In this document: piece by piece, positions 1 through 6,454 of the stretch
Position numbering within the stretch: the first letter of the stretch is position 1
Layout: every line of letters starts with the position of its first letter
DNA from: Candidatus Neomicrothrix sp. UBA814
GTDB lineage: Bacteria; Actinomycetota; Acidimicrobiia; Acidimicrobiales; Poriferisodalaceae
Length of the DNA: 8,215 nt
Assembly: GCA_002296525.1 (NCBI GenBank)
Contig: DBIA01000003.1
Span: 1-8,215, forward strand
Reading direction: 5' to 3'
The notes under the pieces: generated by a model
Databases searched by the model: none
Seen by the model: the letters and a program-made list of their open reading frames with translations, nothing else
Told to the model about the DNA's origin: nothing
Program-made: the position numbers and the translations under genes

Positions 1-500
1 GAAGCTTCGCCTGCGTTCTCGTCAACCCCGATATAGAGAATGACACCGTCAACGGGAGAGAAAATTGGTTGAGTGAAACGTTTCTCGTAGTAATCGAATG
101 GTCGGTAATAGTGCTTCATCGAACAACACGACTCAAATGAATCTGAGTAATCGTGACCAGCGTTAGACCGAAACAAGGAGATTCGTTCAATATCTGACAC
201 GTCTATGTGTGAAGCAGTGATGAAGAGTGGTAGGTCTCTGTTCGCCCAGGCTTCAAGGTCCGCGACAAGTCCTCCAGCACCAAGTTCAGGTTCTTCTTTG
301 GTTTCGAAGCTCGCATTTGTTTTGGGCGCCTCCGGCACTGCGGTAGTGCTTGATAGAGCCTCCAGGGTAGTGACGGTTGCAGTTGGGGCACTGTTCGAGT
401 TCTGGTCACCTTGTTCTTGAACTGCTGGAACGTCGCTGCTGGAGCCACAGGCGGATAAGAGAAGGGCGGTGAGTAATGCAGTGGAAACCGTAACTCGCAT
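1..500 (-). CDS. Lipoprotein with M23/LytM-like peptidase region, C-terminus outside window
   Basis: An open frame read from ATG 500 down to base 1 gives 166 residues without a stop, so the gene continues left of the window. An in-frame TAG just upstream makes this ATG the first possible start. Residues 1-17 form a signal peptide ending in the lipobox LLSAC with Cys18, so the protein should be a membrane-anchored exported lipoprotein. Residues 19-75 are a Ser/Thr/Pro-rich low-complexity linker. From about residue 90 there is a folded domain: GHDYSD (H116-x3-D120) fits the first metal motif of M23 metallopeptidases, and QPIFSPVDGVILYIG (from residue 144) resembles the next M23 strand pair. Between them lies an unusual Cys/His stretch, SCCSMKHYY. 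The second motif (HxH) would lie beyond the edge, so activity cannot be judged. It is divergent from the oxidoreductase gene at 618. The M23 assignment is by motif only; a non-peptidase relative is possible. Confidence 0.8.
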   Translation of the reverse strand, partial: MRVTVSTALLTALLLSACGSSSDVPAVQEQGDQNSNSAPTATVTTLEALSSTTAVPEAPKTNASFETKEEPELGAGGLVADLEAWANRDLPLFITASHIDVSDIERISLFRSNAGHDYSDSFESCCSMKHYYRPFDYYEKRFTQPIFSPVDGVILYIGVDENAGEA

Positions 501-533
501 GGTCTGAGACTACGGCCTAAACAAATTCTTGCC

Positions 534-562
534 CCAATGACCCAGAGTCCAATGACCTAGAG
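534..562. repeat. Two tandem 14-bp direct repeats in the divergent spacer
   Basis: CCAATGACCCAGAG at 534-547 is followed after one base by CCAATGACCTAGAG at 549-562, which is 13 of 14 identical with a 15-bp period. The pair lies between the start of the minus-strand lipoprotein (500) and the oxidoreductase (618). A possible minus-strand promoter overlaps it: TTGGAC (552-547), a 16-nt spacer, and AAGAAT (530-525). The repeat could be an operator for that gene or for both. The repeat is directly visible; the operator role is inference, and a local duplication without function is possible. Confidence 0.6.
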
Positions 563-572
563 GTAGTGGTGA

Positions 573-612
573 AGGAGTTATCAGGCTCCTATGGTGAGGT
601 AACTCTAGGAGG
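573..612 (+). promoter_or_regulatory. Alternative AGGAG/CTCCT pairings around a Shine-Dalgarno site
   Basis: AGGAG (573-577) can pair with CTCCT (586-590); two G-U pairs extend this stem and leave a 4-base loop. The same CTCCTA (586-591) can instead pair with TAGGAG (606-611) over six Watson-Crick pairs and a 14-base loop. The latter includes the AGGAGG Shine-Dalgarno site (607-612) placed 5 bases before GTG 618. The SD both fixes the start of the oxidoreductase and could be hidden or freed by switching between the two stems. The words are seen in the sequence; a regulatory switch is inference, since purine-rich SD complements arise by chance. Confidence 0.3.
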
Positions 613-617
613 TATCT

Positions 618-2393
618 GTGGGTGAGGTAGCTGAAGTAGAGCTGTTGGTTGAAGCCGAAGATTTCGACGATTACGGCGGCTGGTTGCTCGACGCACAGTT
701 CGATCATGAAATGGGATCACCGTATTTGCTGGCTCACGGATATGGGAGACCTGTCGCCGACGCCTCCACCACCGTGCAGATCCCCGAGGCCGCAACGTAT
801 GAGGTATGGGTGCGCTGTAAAGATTGGGTTCCCTCACACCACCCCGGCCGTTTCAAGCTTTCGCTTGGAGAAAACACCCTGGACCACGAGTTCGGGGCGA
901 GCGGGCAAGACTGGAGCTGGGAACAGGCCGGATCCGTCGAGCTCGACGAAGGCGCGTTAACCGTCACCCTCCACGACCTCACAGGCTTCGACGGGCGCTG
1001 CGACGCAATCTATCTATCTAGCAACGGACAACAGCCTATCGACGGTGCGGGACCCGATGCGCGGGCGTGGCGACGCCGACTACGCGGTATCCCAGATGAG
1101 CCACCGGTTGAAGGCCCCTACGATGTTGTGTTCGTTGGAGGTGGGGTAACAGGCGCAGTCGGGGCTCTAGCTGCAGCACGTCTCGGACTTCGAGTCGCAG
1201 TCATTCAAAACAGGCCAGTGCTCGGCGGTAACGCGAGTATCGAGATCGGCATCGGACCACGCGGAGAAAAGGGCTCGTTGGTCGCCGAGTCGATAGCTCG
1301 AAAACCCGATGGGGACCTCCAAGTTGGCCAACTTTTGGAAGCAGAACCAAACGCGACAATCTACCTACATCATCAAGTCTTTGATGTTGGGCTAAATGAT
1401 CGCATCATCGAATCAGTCGATGCTCGCGAGGCCCTCACAGGCCGCCAAATTCGAATCACCGCATCCCAGTTCATCGACTGCAGCGGCACCGCAATTCTAG
1501 GAATTCTCGCAGGCGTCCCGACAATGTTCGGCGTGGAATCAGCGGACGAATTCGGAGAAAGCCTCGCACCACCAGAGCGACTAGACCAACATCATGGTCA
1601 CACCGTCTTTTTCAGAACCCGAATAGCCGATGCACCCGTGGAGTTCCCGGAAGTGCCCTGGGCTACCGACGTAGCAAAGGACTTCGCTGACCTTGGAGGC
1701 CAGGCAATAGAGCCGGGAACCGACAACGGCGACGGACCGGTAGTCGAAACGTTCCGACCGCCAGAAGACGATAAGTTCGCCAACCTCACACGACGTCTCA
1801 CCCACTATTGGGAATACGGCCAATGGTGCGACCCCTACACCGAAGGCGAACACATCCGCGACCACCTCCTTCAAGCGGTCTACGGCACGATGTCAAATGT
1901 CAAAGCAATGGAGCCCGAACAATGGGCGAACCTAGAGTTCGACTGGGTCGCACATGTCGCAGGCCAGGGCGAGTTCCGCCGCTACATAGGCGACCACATC
2001 CTTACCGAGACGGACATCCGCGAGCACGTCGCATTTCAGGATGCGGTTGTACGTAACTCGGGCGCATTTTGCTTGCATCACCCGATACACGAAAACTACG
2101 ACTTCAGGCTAAAGAGCTGGACTTGGGATACCCGCGATGACGAACCGTTTGATGTCCCGTTCCGCTGTCTTTACGCTGCGGACCTCGACAATGTCATGAT
2201 GGCGGGAAAGCACATCAGCGTTACTCACGTGGCTGGGTCCGTTACGAAATTTATGGGCAACGGCGCGCAGCATGCGATAGCGACAGCAGCGGCTGCTTTT
2301 TTGTGTAACAAATACGCCACTACGCCTCGCGGCATCTATGAACATCATTTGCAGGAACTACAAGCTCTAACCGGAGATATTCACGGTGGGTGA
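618..2393 (+). CDS. FAD-dependent oxidoreductase with N-terminal carbohydrate-binding-like domain
   Basis: The 591-residue protein starts at GTG 618 behind a perfect AGGAGG. No signal peptide or membrane segment is visible, so it should be cytoplasmic. Residues 8-135 form a beta-rich module like those fused to this class of flavoprotein (WVRCKDW at 64-70, HDLTGFDGRCDAIYLSS at 119-135), resembling CBM/Xly-type sandwich domains. The FAD domain begins near residue 168: a dinucleotide-binding GGGVTG (174-179), then VLGGNAS (201-207), a later DCSGTA (287-292), and the C-terminal FAD-contacting stretch NVMMAGKHISVTHVAGS (525-541). This matches the FAD_oxidored family (PF12831 type). Members with this layout are common in planctomycetes, verrucomicrobia and other polysaccharide degraders; their substrates are mostly unknown. 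The following alpha/beta hydrolase starts at its stop codon, suggesting one operon and linked substrates. The substrate is not determined; a sugar or sugar-derived alcohol is a guess. Confidence 0.85.
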   Translation: MGEVAEVELLVEAEDFDDYGGWLLDAQFDHEMGSPYLLAHGYGRPVADASTTVQIPEAATYEVWVRCKDWVPSHHPGRFKLSLGENTLDHEFGASGQDWSWEQAGSVELDEGALTVTLHDLTGFDGRCDAIYLSSNGQQPIDGAGPDARAWRRRLRGIPDEPPVEGPYDVVFVGGGVTGAVGALAAARLGLRVAVIQNRPVLGGNASIEIGIGPRGEKGSLVAESIARKPDGDLQVGQLLEAEPNATIYLHHQVFDVGLNDRIIESVDAREALTGRQIRITASQFIDCSGTAILGILAGVPTMFGVESADEFGESLAPPERLDQHHGHTVFFRTRIADAPVEFPEVPWATDVAKDFADLGGQAIEPGTDNGDGPVVETFRPPEDDKFANLTRRLTHYWEYGQWCDPYTEGEHIRDHLLQAVYGTMSNVKAMEPEQWANLEFDWVAHVAGQGEFRRYIGDHILTETDIREHVAFQDAVVRNSGAFCLHHPIHENYDFRLKSWTWDTRDDEPFDVPFRCLYAADLDNVMMAGKHISVTHVAGSVTKFMGNGAQHAIATAAAAFLCNKYATTPRGIYEHHLQELQALTGDIHGG

Positions 2394-2394
2394 T

Positions 2395-3303
2395 ATGTCG
2401 CTGTCGCCAACCAGTAGAAACTTTCAGTCATCTGGCGGAGAAATTCACTTCTTGGAGTACGGGACTAGAGAGATGCCCCCATTAGTGCTGCTCCATGGGC
2501 ATACAGATTGTGCTTGGTCTTGGCATCACATATCTAGCGAACTGGCAGGCCGTTATTTTGTAGTTGCGCCAGACCTCCGAGGTCACGGGGACTCCGGTTG
2601 GTTTCCGCCCTATTCTGACCAGTTCCTAGCCGGGGATCTCCTCAACCTCATGGATCATTGTGGCTTTGAGAGTGCGCGTGTCGTAGCCCATAGCTTAGGT
2701 TCTCACGCAGCCAGCTTTGCAGCTGGTTGCTTTCCTCACCGTGTTGAGCGTCTCGCGCTAATCGAGGGCCTTGGTCCACCACGAAAGGCCGGAGATGTAA
2801 ATGCACGGCAATGGCGTCAACAGACGGCTCAATTTATCGATATTGCAAGAACGGCTCCCGTTCAGCGATCATTTCCCAGCATGGACGCAGTTCTGGAACG
2901 ATTCATGAAAATCTATCCCTCCCTTGATCAGGAGCTTGCCTCTTTAATTGTCGAAAAATCTGTTCATGTAACTGAGCAGGGCGTTGAGTGGAAATGGGAT
3001 CCAATGAGTCGAGATTGGATCACTACTTCTGACCCGGATCGTTTCGAAGAGGTGTGGGAGGGCATCGAGTGCGAGACTTTGGCAGTACTTGGGAGAGACT
3101 CTTATGATCGCTTCTGGTCGAAGATCATGCCGCCTGGGGTGGGCTATTTCGGCGAGGAATTAGCTCCTATGGATGAAGAAATCGTCGAGCCTCGCTTGAG
3201 GCGATTCGAACATGGCCATTTGGAAATAATTGATGACTGCGGTCATATGATTCACTACGAGCAACCCGGAAAGCTTCTGCAAGTTCTCAAAGAATTCTTG
3301 TGA
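2395..3303 (+). CDS. Alpha/beta hydrolase
   Basis: Soluble hydrolase of 302 residues from ATG 2395, or 305 from the in-frame GTG 2386, which would overlap the upstream gene by 8 bases. ATG 2395 has GGTGG five bases upstream; GTG 2386 has GGAG nine bases upstream, so the choice is open. In the longer numbering, the oxyanion-hole motif LLHGHTD spans 35-41, DLRGHGDS spans 63-70, and the nucleophile elbow is AHSLGS with Ser103 (Ala replaces the first Gly of GxSxG). The probable acid is Asp238 in VLGRDSY, and the catalytic His is 287 in DDCGHMIH. All triad members are thus present, and the length is normal for the family. The bond cleaved (ester, lactone, C-C or other) cannot be told from sequence. 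Tight coupling to the FAD oxidoreductase suggests it opens or releases a product of that enzyme, for example a lactone; this is inference. Confidence 0.88.
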   Translation: MSLSPTSRNFQSSGGEIHFLEYGTREMPPLVLLHGHTDCAWSWHHISSELAGRYFVVAPDLRGHGDSGWFPPYSDQFLAGDLLNLMDHCGFESARVVAHSLGSHAASFAAGCFPHRVERLALIEGLGPPRKAGDVNARQWRQQTAQFIDIARTAPVQRSFPSMDAVLERFMKIYPSLDQELASLIVEKSVHVTEQGVEWKWDPMSRDWITTSDPDRFEEVWEGIECETLAVLGRDSYDRFWSKIMPPGVGYFGEELAPMDEEIVEPRLRRFEHGHLEIIDDCGHMIHYEQPGKLLQVLKEFL

Positions 3304-3354
3304 AGAGCATTTCGTTAATCGTCGAGAGAGAAGAGCTGGCGATGCCTATTACTC

Positions 3355-3371
3355 GTCGCTGACTGGGCGAC
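3355..3371 (+). terminator. Possible terminator-like hairpin after the hydrolase
   Basis: GTCGCT (3355-3360) and GGCGAC (3366-3371) can form a 6-bp stem (one pair is U-G) with a 5-base loop, about 50 bases after the hydrolase stop codon and before the next gene. No T-run follows, so intrinsic termination is uncertain. Position and compactness are the only support. Confidence 0.25.
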
Positions 3372-3425
3372 TACGATCCCTTTCGAACTGTTCTCGCGTT
3401 TCAAGGTTTCTGCCATAAGGGTGAA

Positions 3426-4724
3426 ATGCTTATAGCTCTGAAGAATTTTTTGGTTTCTATCTCGCTTGCGGTGTTGGCGGTTTCGTGCGCGGGTGGATTA
3501 GAAAGCGGGGATTCGCTCGCTACGGACACCACCGTCGAGTCGATATCGGGCAGCCAAGAAGTAACCACAACAACTAGCGAGCTGGTGTCTGAGTCGTTGT
3601 TCTCTCTCGAAGCTCTTGCTGATGGCCAGTCGATAGCCGCATCTTTCGAGGGCTCCGGCTCCGCTGATTTAGGGTCCTTGAGCGTCGCGGCGGAGTACAC
3701 ACTCATCATCGCGTCAAACAATGGTCCCCTAAAGGTAGCTATTGAAGACAGCGACGGCAGCAGAGTTGTCTACGAACGACCCACGGGTACTGGGACTGGC
3801 AGCCACCAAACAGGCGAGCTACCTCAGGGCAATGTCACTATTAGCGTCGAGACAGCTGAGGAGGTTGCCTGGCTGGTTGCCGTGACCGGACAATTGGCAC
3901 CAGGGCCGGAACCATCGGAGGACACCACCCCGGCAACACCCAAAACCGTTACAGAGACAGGTGCACCGGGGTCTGGTTATAACACCCTTTACATCGGCCA
4001 CAGTTTCGGTTTGCCCTTTGCGGAGCGCATCGAAGACTTCGCAAATAATTCTGAAATTGATGGACACGTCCAGAACATCGTCTTTCGTGGCGGCAACACA
4101 AACGGGAACGCTGAGGGGCTCTGGAATGACGAAACAGCCAGAGCTGAGATACAAGCCATCCTTGACCAAGGCCAGACTGATCTGCTGATCATGATTTGCT
4201 GCCCCAATGACCCCCGCAACCCCGCCGCCTACTGGGGTATCCCGAAGTGGGTTGACTACGCATTGGCACAAAACCCGGAAACAAAATTCGGTCTCGCCTT
4301 GCCCTGGCTCGCCTCACCGGAACAATACCCGGACGCCGAAACCTTCTCGAACAACTGGAACATGTTGCACGAACGACTGTGGCTTACAGTCATCACGAAT
4401 CTACGGTCTCGTTACCCCGGCACAGAATTCCTCGATATTCCCCACGGGGCTGCTGCCGTCGAGTTACGAAACCGCTTTGAAGCAGGAACGCTAAATGACG
4501 TTTCAACGCTTATAGGCAGCGATGGGGCTGCGATATTCAGAGACGAACAAGGACACCCAGACAACATTTTGCATGACCTAGGAACCCTGGTTTGGCTTGG
4601 GTTGATCTACGACGTAGACCTCTCGATCTATCCAACAGGAGATCCTGGAAACAGAATCTCAAGATATGAAACCGACCTGAGAGAAATAGCGCAGTTAATT
4701 GTCAACGAAGAGCGCGAGCGATGA
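3426..4724 (+). CDS. Lipoprotein with PPC-like beta domain and SGNH/GDSL-like hydrolase domain
   Basis: The 432-residue protein starts at ATG 3426, four bases after AAGGG. A signal peptide (residues 1-20, hydrophobic SISLAVLAVS) ends at Cys21, a somewhat loose lipobox, so it is predicted to be an exported lipoprotein. A Ser/Thr linker (30-55) leads to a beta-sandwich-like domain (about 57-157; alternating strands around YTLIIAS and LKVAIEDSDGSRVVY), similar to bacterial pre-peptidase C-terminal domains. A second Pro/Thr linker (158-183) precedes the catalytic-type domain. There LYIGHSFGLPFAERI (188-202) resembles the GxSF block I of SGNH hydrolases (Ser193), LLIMICCPNDP (253-263) looks like an Asn-containing block III, and FRDEQGHPDNILHDLG (371-386) contains candidate Asp/His residues (D373, H377; D379, H383). 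The probable role is esterase or deacylase action on an envelope or extracellular polymer; the substrate is unknown. The gaps on both sides suggest it is transcribed alone. The exact catalytic His is unresolved. Confidence 0.75.
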   Translation: MLIALKNFLVSISLAVLAVSCAGGLESGDSLATDTTVESISGSQEVTTTTSELVSESLFSLEALADGQSIAASFEGSGSADLGSLSVAAEYTLIIASNNGPLKVAIEDSDGSRVVYERPTGTGTGSHQTGELPQGNVTISVETAEEVAWLVAVTGQLAPGPEPSEDTTPATPKTVTETGAPGSGYNTLYIGHSFGLPFAERIEDFANNSEIDGHVQNIVFRGGNTNGNAEGLWNDETARAEIQAILDQGQTDLLIMICCPNDPRNPAAYWGIPKWVDYALAQNPETKFGLALPWLASPEQYPDAETFSNNWNMLHERLWLTVITNLRSRYPGTEFLDIPHGAAAVELRNRFEAGTLNDVSTLIGSDGAAIFRDEQGHPDNILHDLGTLVWLGLIYDVDLSIYPTGDPGNRISRYETDLREIAQLIVNEERER

Positions 4725-4837
4725 GTACTTTCGGGTGGTGCATCACTTCGGCTGTTGGAACGGACCAAGAACTGGAGCGAACTGCCAGTACTAGCCGGCC
4801 ATATTGAATCGATAATTACGACACGAAAGGATTATGG

Positions 4838-5656
4838 GTGAGCCACAAAAAAATTATTGCACTCGGATTATTTCTCATATTTGCGATTTCTGCTTGTGCA
4901 TCAGAGGAGCCCCAAAGCGTTGCCCCTAAAGCGTCTATACAAGAAACGAATGACGTTGAACAAGGCGCCGCAAATAACGAAGAACCGAGCTCCACAGCAA
5001 CAGCAACAACCGCTCCGGTCGAAAACCAGTCAACGACCACGATGCAGCCAAAGAACGACCAGAACTCAGACCAATCACAACCACTAACCCTTCTAGCTAC
5101 AGCCTTCGTCGACGTTGCCGACTATTGGGGAGTTCAACCCTTCGCTACTCGAACAAACCAACTAGGAGTTCAGTTCCACAACGGCATCGACTATTTCACG
5201 AACCAAGAACAAGTAGGGGTTCAAGCCGTATCTGACGGGCGTGTGATGTTCGTCGATATCTACGAACGCCAACCCGACGGAGCATTTCAAATCAACCTGG
5301 CTTGGCAAGCACCCAGTGGTGAGATCATCTCCTACAGTCTCGAACCATCCGCGGGCCCAGCAGACGCAGCAAAAATCGCCGAACAGAAAGTTCTCGCTCA
5401 AAAAATGATGGAATCTATGACGATTCAAGTGGGCGACCAAATCGTCCAAGGTCAATTTCTGGGATACCTGTACGGTCAAGATGATTGGGCGCACGTCCAC
5501 ATGTCGGTAAAGGCAAGTGACCGGGGACCGGAACAATGGCTATGTCCAGCTGACTTTATGCCAACAGCGGGCGACTCGGACCTGTTGGCTAAGTCGTCGA
5601 TTTGGGCGGATCGTTTATACAAAGGATCGAAGCAGCCTGAGCTTTGCAACTACTAG
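4838..5656 (+). CDS. M23 (LytM-type) metallopeptidase lipoprotein
   Basis: The 272-residue protein starts at GTG 4838, six bases after AAAGGA; the nearby ATG 4834 is out of frame. Residues 1-19 form a signal peptide with lipobox ISAC and Cys20, so the product should be anchored outside the cytoplasmic membrane. Residues 21-85 are a low-complexity Thr/Ala/Gln linker. The M23 domain covers about 95-240: HNGID gives H114 and D118, and AHVHMSV gives H219 and H221. All four metal/catalytic positions of LytM-type enzymes are therefore kept, unlike many inactive relatives. VSDGRVMFVD (131-140) and VGDQIVQGQFLGYL (198-211) are the expected core strands. A helical insert (about 173-195, Ala/Lys/Glu/Met-rich) lies between strands, which is unusual for short LytM domains. 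Two late cysteines (236, 270) may form a disulfide. The probable role is cleavage of peptidoglycan or surface peptides. It is a second M23-like lipoprotein besides the one at the left edge. Confidence 0.85.
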   Translation: MSHKKIIALGLFLIFAISACASEEPQSVAPKASIQETNDVEQGAANNEEPSSTATATTAPVENQSTTTMQPKNDQNSDQSQPLTLLATAFVDVADYWGVQPFATRTNQLGVQFHNGIDYFTNQEQVGVQAVSDGRVMFVDIYERQPDGAFQINLAWQAPSGEIISYSLEPSAGPADAAKIAEQKVLAQKMMESMTIQVGDQIVQGQFLGYLYGQDDWAHVHMSVKASDRGPEQWLCPADFMPTAGDSDLLAKSSIWADRLYKGSKQPELCNY

Positions 5657-5667
5657 GTTTCGCAAAG
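5642..5667 (+). terminator. Inverted repeat spanning the M23 gene stop codon
   Basis: CTTTGC (5642-5647) and GCAAAG (5662-5667) can form a 6-bp stem with a 14-base loop containing the TAG stop. A second, looser pair CTTCAA (5695-5700) / TTGAAG (5719-5724) follows. Neither is followed by a T-run, so a terminator role is only possible. Confidence 0.2.
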
Positions 5668-5744
5668 AGCCCTGAGAGTGTTTGCTAACTAAAGCTTCAA
5701 TACCTAGACAAGTGACCGTTGAAGTGGAGTGCTAACTCTTATGG

Positions 5745-5752
5745 AAAGGTGG
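5745..5752 (+). promoter_or_regulatory. Ribosome binding site deciding the start at 5758
   Basis: AAAGGTGG lies five bases before ATG 5758 and is a good Shine-Dalgarno match. The frame is open back to a TTG at 5719, but that codon has only a weak upstream purine run, so the ATG is preferred. Confidence 0.6.
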
Positions 5753-5757
5753 ATCCA

Positions 5758-6384
5758 ATGTTGATGTGGAATAGGTTCATGAATGCTCGTCTGGGGAGCG
5801 CAGGAGCGGCGGCACAAGCTCTTGTCGAAGTTGTCCAAGATGCTAACGAGATCACCGGTCGCAACGCCACTGTGTACCAATCGCTAATCGGTCCTCCCAT
5901 GGGTCGTATCTGGGTAGCAGATATGTATCGCTCGGTCGGCGAACTCGTCGCGGTGCAAGACCAGCTATGGGCGGATGAAGGCTTTATGGCGAAATCGCTT
6001 GAGCTAGCGGAATTACTCGATGATGCACCAGAAGATATAACTGCACGTATCGTCCAAGTAAGTGGCGAAATGAGTGCCCCACCCGATGTCATGTCAGTCG
6101 TGACTTGGCACGGGGAACCACGAACCTGGGCACAAACTATGGAATGGGCTTGCAACATGGCCGACGCAGGGGCACAGGCCACAGGCTGGACCAACGTAGT
6201 TATGGCTATGACTCAACCGCGACCGTTCACGGTAGGCATCTTGAGCAACATGAAGTCTTTCGACGAGTTAGACGCTGGTACCGCAGGTGGGCCTCCAGCC
6301 GCCATGATGGAACTCATGGCCGATTACCCCGAAGGCGCCAGGCCCGTTGAAATGGAGAGCATGGTCGCGCGGAGAATTGCCTAA
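5758..6384 (+). CDS. Uncharacterised soluble protein, possibly two ferredoxin-like halves
   Basis: I do not recognise this gene with certainty. The product is 208 residues from ATG 5758 (221 if TTG 5719 is used). It has no signal peptide or membrane helix and is probably cytoplasmic. The two halves look similar in plan: each has a strand starting near a Trp (MLMWNRFM; SVVTWHGEP), a helix, a strand pair with a Pro turn (IGPPMGRIWVADM; MTQPRPFTVGILSNM), then a helical end with a run of small or acidic residues (ELVAVQDQLWADEGFM; FDELDAGTAGG). This resembles the fused dimeric alpha/beta-barrel plan of the NIPSNAP and antibiotic-biosynthesis-monooxygenase groups, but I see no diagnostic motif. 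The protein is rich in Met and Trp (WAQTMEWACNMAD). It is convergent with the Fur-family gene. Gaps on both sides suggest its own promoter. No enzymatic role is assigned. Confidence 0.7.
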   Translation: MLMWNRFMNARLGSAGAAAQALVEVVQDANEITGRNATVYQSLIGPPMGRIWVADMYRSVGELVAVQDQLWADEGFMAKSLELAELLDDAPEDITARIVQVSGEMSAPPDVMSVVTWHGEPRTWAQTMEWACNMADAGAQATGWTNVVMAMTQPRPFTVGILSNMKSFDELDAGTAGGPPAAMMELMADYPEGARPVEMESMVARRIA

Positions 6385-6386
6385 AA

Positions 6387-6442
6387 CGACACCTCCGATA
6401 TTTAGGGGATCGTCGTGTCGCAAGGTGCAGCAGCCGGTGCTG
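6387..6442. terminator. Inverted repeats in the convergent spacer
   Basis: Between the two convergent stops, CGACAC (6387-6392) can pair with GTGTCG (6415-6420), with CTCC/GGGG able to stack inside. A second small hairpin is CAGCA (6428-6432) / TGCTG (6438-6442). The placement suits bidirectional termination, but neither has a T-run and the stems are short. Confidence 0.25.
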
Positions 6443-6454
6443 TCATAACGCCCG

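Noticed and set aside
203..448. Open frames on both strands (minus 203-448 and plus 205-420) near the left edge
   Set aside because: They overlap the minus-strand lipoprotein frame, which has a signal peptide, a lipobox and M23-like motifs. The alternative translations are rich in Arg/Gln/Ser without domain features.
1581..1874. Long minus-strand frame inside the oxidoreductase gene
   Set aside because: It is a shadow of the 591-residue gene, which shows continuous family motifs on the plus strand.
530..4213. TGCCCCAATGACCC occurs both at 530-543 and at 4200-4213
   Set aside because: The second copy is inside a coding region and encodes part of a conserved-looking CCPNDP stretch. One 14-base match in a window this size is not far from chance.
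3819..4271. 150-codon minus-strand frame with several cysteines inside the SGNH-like lipoprotein gene
   Set aside because: The plus-strand product has signal peptide, linkers and SGNH-like blocks through this stretch; the minus frame has no SD and no recognisable domain.
5719..5757. TTG at 5719 as start of the unnamed protein
   Set aside because: ATG 5758 has a strong Shine-Dalgarno site at 5745-5752; the extra 13 residues show no feature.
5739..6194. 151-codon minus-strand frame opposite the unnamed protein
   Set aside because: Composition is Ser/Thr/Ala-rich without motifs, and the plus-strand frame is complete with a good SD. It is most likely a codon-bias shadow.
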